A stretch of 9,500 nucleotides of DNA from positions 1-9,500 of the forward strand of contig JAWWBR010000129.1 in NCBI GenBank assembly GCA_033720855.1, in the 5' to 3' direction. Source of the stretch: SMXQ01 sp033720855 (GTDB taxonomy: Bacteria; Pseudomonadota; Alphaproteobacteria; SMXQ01). Positions within the stretch are counted from its first letter, which is position 1, and every line of letters begins with the position of its first letter. Below the pieces are notes generated by a model. The model was not told where the DNA came from. It worked only from the letters and a program-made list of their open reading frames with translations, and made no database searches. The position numbers and the translations under genes are program-made. Below are positions 7,514-9,500 of this stretch, piece by piece.

Positions 7514-8740
7514 ATGCCGGTAGACAGATTGGGCGGCGTTCTCGCCGCAAATTTGGCGGAGATGGAGGAAACCGGCCGGCGCAAGGGCGCGGAAACCGTG
7601 TTTGCCGGCATCCTGCCGCCGAAGGGCGGGCGCGGCCCGCGCTACCTGATCGCCGGGGAAGGGGAGCGGCCCTTCCTGCGCATGAACTCCAACGGCTATC
7701 TCGGCCTCGCCATGCATAATGCCGTGCGCAAGGCCGAGGAAGACGCCGTCCGTTCCTTCGGCGCCGGCCCCGGCGCCGTGCGCTTCATCTCAGGCACCTG
7801 GGCGCCCCATGTCGAACTGGAGCGAACCTTGGCCGCCTTCCACGGCCGCGAGGCGGCGATGGCCTTTTCCTCGGCCTATGCCACGGTCATGGGCGTGCTG
7901 CCGCCCCTGATCACGCCGGAGACCGCGGTCATCAGCGACGAGCTCAACCACAACTGCATCATCAACGCGATCCGCCTGGCCCAGCCCAAGGAAAAGCACA
8001 TCTACCCCCATCTCGATCTCGATGCGCTGGCCGCGCGCCTCGGGGACGCCGCCGCCGGCTGCCGCCGCGCCATCGTCGTCACCGACGGCGTCTTTTCCAT
8101 GCGCGGCGACCATGCGCCGCTCAAGGAGCTGATTGCGCTGGCCCGCGCCCATGACGCCGATTTCGCCGAGAACGTGATCGTCGTGGTCGACGACTCCCAC
8201 GGCGTCGGGGCCTTCGGCGCCGGGGGCCGCGGGACCGAGGCCCATACCGGCTCGGGCCCGGCCGACCTCCTCGTCGCCACCCTGGGCAAGGCCTTCGGCG
8301 TCAACGGCGGCTATGTCGCGGGCGGCGCCACCGTCATCGACTACCTGCGCGAGACCTCGCCCTTCTACGTCTATTCCAACCCGATCACGCCGGGCGAGGC
8401 GGCGGCGGCGGCCGAGGCGGTGGGCATCGTCTCCGGGGCGGAGGGTGCGGGCTTGCTGCGCCACTTGAGGGAGATGACGGCGCGCTTCGAGGAGGGCCTG
8501 ACGGCGCTCGGCTTCGAGACCATTCCCGGCGCCCATCCCATCGTGCCGCTGATGGTGCGCGATACCGCGCGGACCCGGGCGATCGTCGCCCATTTGCGGG
8601 CGAACGGCGTGCTCGCCACCGGCCTCGGCTATCCGGTGGTGCCCAGGGGCGATGAGGAAATCCGCTTCCAGGTCTCCGCCGATCACACGCCCCAGGACAT
8701 CGACCAGGCGCTCGGCGTGCTGGCCGATGTGCCCAGTTAA
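7514..8740 (+). CDS. kbl: 2-amino-3-ketobutyrate CoA ligase (glycine C-acetyltransferase)
   Basis: This is a 408-residue PLP enzyme of the alpha-oxoamine synthase family. With CoA it cleaves 2-amino-3-ketobutyrate to glycine and acetyl-CoA, the second step of threonine breakdown. The PLP lysine is Lys259 in TLGKAFGVNGGY. The ring-nitrogen aspartate and its partner are Asp226 and His229 in VVDDSHG, and the cofactor-stacking histidine is His146 in SDELNHNC. The segment VRFISGTWAPH (89-99) and the C-terminal GYPVVPRGDEEIRFQVSADHTP (372-393) match the family. The frame is open well upstream inside the dehydrogenase gene. The ATG at 7514 is chosen because GGAG (7504-7507) lies 6 nt upstream and it follows the dehydrogenase stop. 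Relatives (8-amino-7-oxononanoate or 5-aminolevulinate synthases) share the fold, but the adjacent threonine dehydrogenase favours KBL. Its stop lies 12 bp from the convergent TonB-like gene. Confidence 0.92.
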   Translation: MPVDRLGGVLAANLAEMEETGRRKGAETVFAGILPPKGGRGPRYLIAGEGERPFLRMNSNGYLGLAMHNAVRKAEEDAVRSFGAGPGAVRFISGTWAPHVELERTLAAFHGREAAMAFSSAYATVMGVLPPLITPETAVISDELNHNCIINAIRLAQPKEKHIYPHLDLDALAARLGDAAAGCRRAIVVTDGVFSMRGDHAPLKELIALARAHDADFAENVIVVVDDSHGVGAFGAGGRGTEAHTGSGPADLLVATLGKAFGVNGGYVAGGATVIDYLRETSPFYVYSNPITPGEAAAAAEAVGIVSGAEGAGLLRHLREMTARFEEGLTALGFETIPGAHPIVPLMVRDTARTRAIVAHLRANGVLATGLGYPVVPRGDEEIRFQVSADHTPQDIDQALGVLADVPS

Positions 8741-8752
8741 GGGCGGGGCGCG

Positions 8753-9358
8753 TCACTCGGTCAGGCGGAAGGTGATGGGGACGTCGATGCGCCCGGCGAC
8801 GGCGCGCCCGCCCCGCCGGGCCGGTGCGAACCGCCATGTGCGGACCGCCGCCACCGCCGCCCGATCGAGGCGCGCGTAGCCGCTCGACCGTTTGATGCGC
8901 ACCTCGGCGGCGGCGCCCGCCGCCGTCACCGCGACATCGAGCACGACCCGGCCCTGTTCGCCCCGACGGCGCGAGATCCAGGGATAGGGCGGCGCCGGAT
9001 TGCCGAGGCCGGCGACCGCCCGGGGCGGCACCCCGGGACCGGGTGCGGGTGCCGGCGCGGCCTCCTTACCCTGACCATCGCGGCCCACGGGTGCCGGCGT
9101 CACCGGCGCCAGCTTGACCACCACCGGGGCATCGCTGAGCGGGTCGGGCGTCGGCGGCTTGAGCGGTCGTTGGGCGCGCGCCCGGACCGGCCTGGGTTCG
9201 ACCAGCGTTCGCGGGCGGCGCGGCGGAGTGGGGGGCGAGAGGGCCCAGGGCGGAAGCGTTTGGGCCGCCGCCGTCTGGGGCGGAGGCACGGCGCGCGGTA
9301 GCGCCGCGGCTGGCGTCGCGGGCGTCGGCGTGGGCTCGGGCTCTTCGACTTCGGCCAT
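8753..9358 (-). CDS. TonB-like protein, C-terminal domain without membrane anchor (probably 5'-truncated)
   Basis: This 201-residue ORF has a proline-rich stretch (about 1-115, with runs such as PEPTPTPATP) followed by a TonB C-terminal domain (about 118-200). The domain shows PPYPWISRRRGEQG with the YP pair at 125-126, then DVAVTAAG, SSGYARLDRAAVAAVRTWRF (158-177) and the closing VPITFRL. TonB normally spans the periplasm, with an N-terminal membrane helix in the inner membrane and the C-terminal domain touching outer-membrane receptors. Here the helix is missing: the frame meets a stop at 9392-9394 only 11 codons before the ATG, and nothing hydrophobic lies between. Just upstream, in another frame, is the start of an inositol monophosphatase. 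The first 50-60 residues therefore appear to be lost. Without an anchor or signal peptide the product would stay in the cytoplasm. No clear Shine-Dalgarno sequence precedes this ATG. Confidence 0.75.
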   Translation of the reverse strand: MAEVEEPEPTPTPATPAAALPRAVPPPQTAAAQTLPPWALSPPTPPRRPRTLVEPRPVRARAQRPLKPPTPDPLSDAPVVVKLAPVTPAPVGRDGQGKEAAPAPAPGPGVPPRAVAGLGNPAPPYPWISRRRGEQGRVVLDVAVTAAGAAAEVRIKRSSGYARLDRAAVAAVRTWRFAPARRGGRAVAGRIDVPITFRLTE

Positions 9359-9365
9359 GGATGGG

Positions 9366-9500
9366 CCAGCCGTGGTCGGGTCGCGTGCCCATCAGGCGCT
9401 CCCGCAGCATGCGGTCGACGGCGATGTCGGCTTCCGTCACCGGGCCGAGGTTCAGCTCCTTGTCCCAAACGCGCGGCTTCTTGCGCCAGAACCCCAGCGC
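9366..9500 (-). pseudogene. Inositol monophosphatase family protein, N-terminal fragment (interrupted)
   Basis: Read on the minus strand from the window edge, this frame gives ALGFWRKKPRVWDKELN, then VTEADIAVDRMLRERL and RPDHGW. This matches the N-terminal region of inositol monophosphatase/CysQ-like phosphatases (a K-x-x-x-x-PVTEAD-A-D motif, normally followed by GWLSEE). After the tryptophan codon at 9366-9368 the family pattern stops and the frame runs into arginine-rich sequence that is really the TonB-like gene in another frame. The remaining 200 or so residues, including the metal-binding DPxDGT motif, are absent. The true start should lie some tens of bases beyond the window. A functional enzyme is unlikely unless the sequence is misassembled here. 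Confidence 0.7.

Noticed and set aside
4551..7550. A 999-codon open frame on the minus strand, antisense to the aldolase, cupin and dehydrogenase genes
   Set aside because: Its length comes from GC-rich codon bias on the opposite strand. The translation is rich in Arg, Gly, His and Ala with no domain pattern, and it runs across three well-supported genes and their gaps.
9100..9468. A 122-codon minus-strand frame overlapping the TonB/IMPase junction
   Set aside because: The translation is almost all Arg, Pro and Gly and is a frame-shifted reading of the IMPase piece and the TonB proline-rich region.

Overview
This window is GC-rich DNA (about two-thirds G+C by eye), densely packed with genes that have Shine-Dalgarno starts. 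The gene families (AbgB-like M20 amidohydrolase, short-chain-type threonine dehydrogenase, TonB, inositol monophosphatase) suggest a Gram-negative proteobacterium, most likely an alphaproteobacterium of the Rhodospirillales/Rhizobiales kind. That placement is inferred from family resemblance and base composition, not from a marker gene. I saw no rRNA, tRNA, CRISPR array, insertion sequence or phage gene.

Layout. Positions 1-1740 hold the 3' half of an M20 amidohydrolase and an aldo/keto reductase, both on the plus strand and 51 bp apart. They converge with a minus-strand pair: a thiamine-diphosphate (ThDP) enzyme (2598-4319) followed 40 bp later by a two-module VOC protein (1760-2557). A 327-bp divergent region (4320-4646) separates that pair from a plus-strand run of four genes: class II aldolase (4647-5345), gentisate-dioxygenase-like cupin (5430-6479), L-threonine 3-dehydrogenase (6537-7484) and 2-amino-3-ketobutyrate CoA ligase (7514-8740). 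At the right edge, on the minus strand, lie a TonB-like C-terminal domain with no membrane anchor (8753-9358) and, directly upstream, the N-terminal piece of an inositol monophosphatase that breaks off in mid-protein near 9366.

How the genes may work together. Positions 1-8740 look like a catabolic neighbourhood. It has an amidase-type hydrolase to release a substrate, a ring-cleaving cupin dioxygenase, a second possible dioxygenase or isomerase (VOC), a ThDP enzyme for 2-keto acid decarboxylation or carboligation, a class II aldolase for C-C cleavage, and an oxidoreductase. The threonine dehydrogenase/KBL pair would turn L-threonine, or a related amino-ketone, into glycine and acetyl-CoA. 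No transcription regulator or transporter is in the window and the substrate cannot be read from the sequence. The two clearest points of interest are this uncharacterised gene combination and the broken IMPase/TonB junction.
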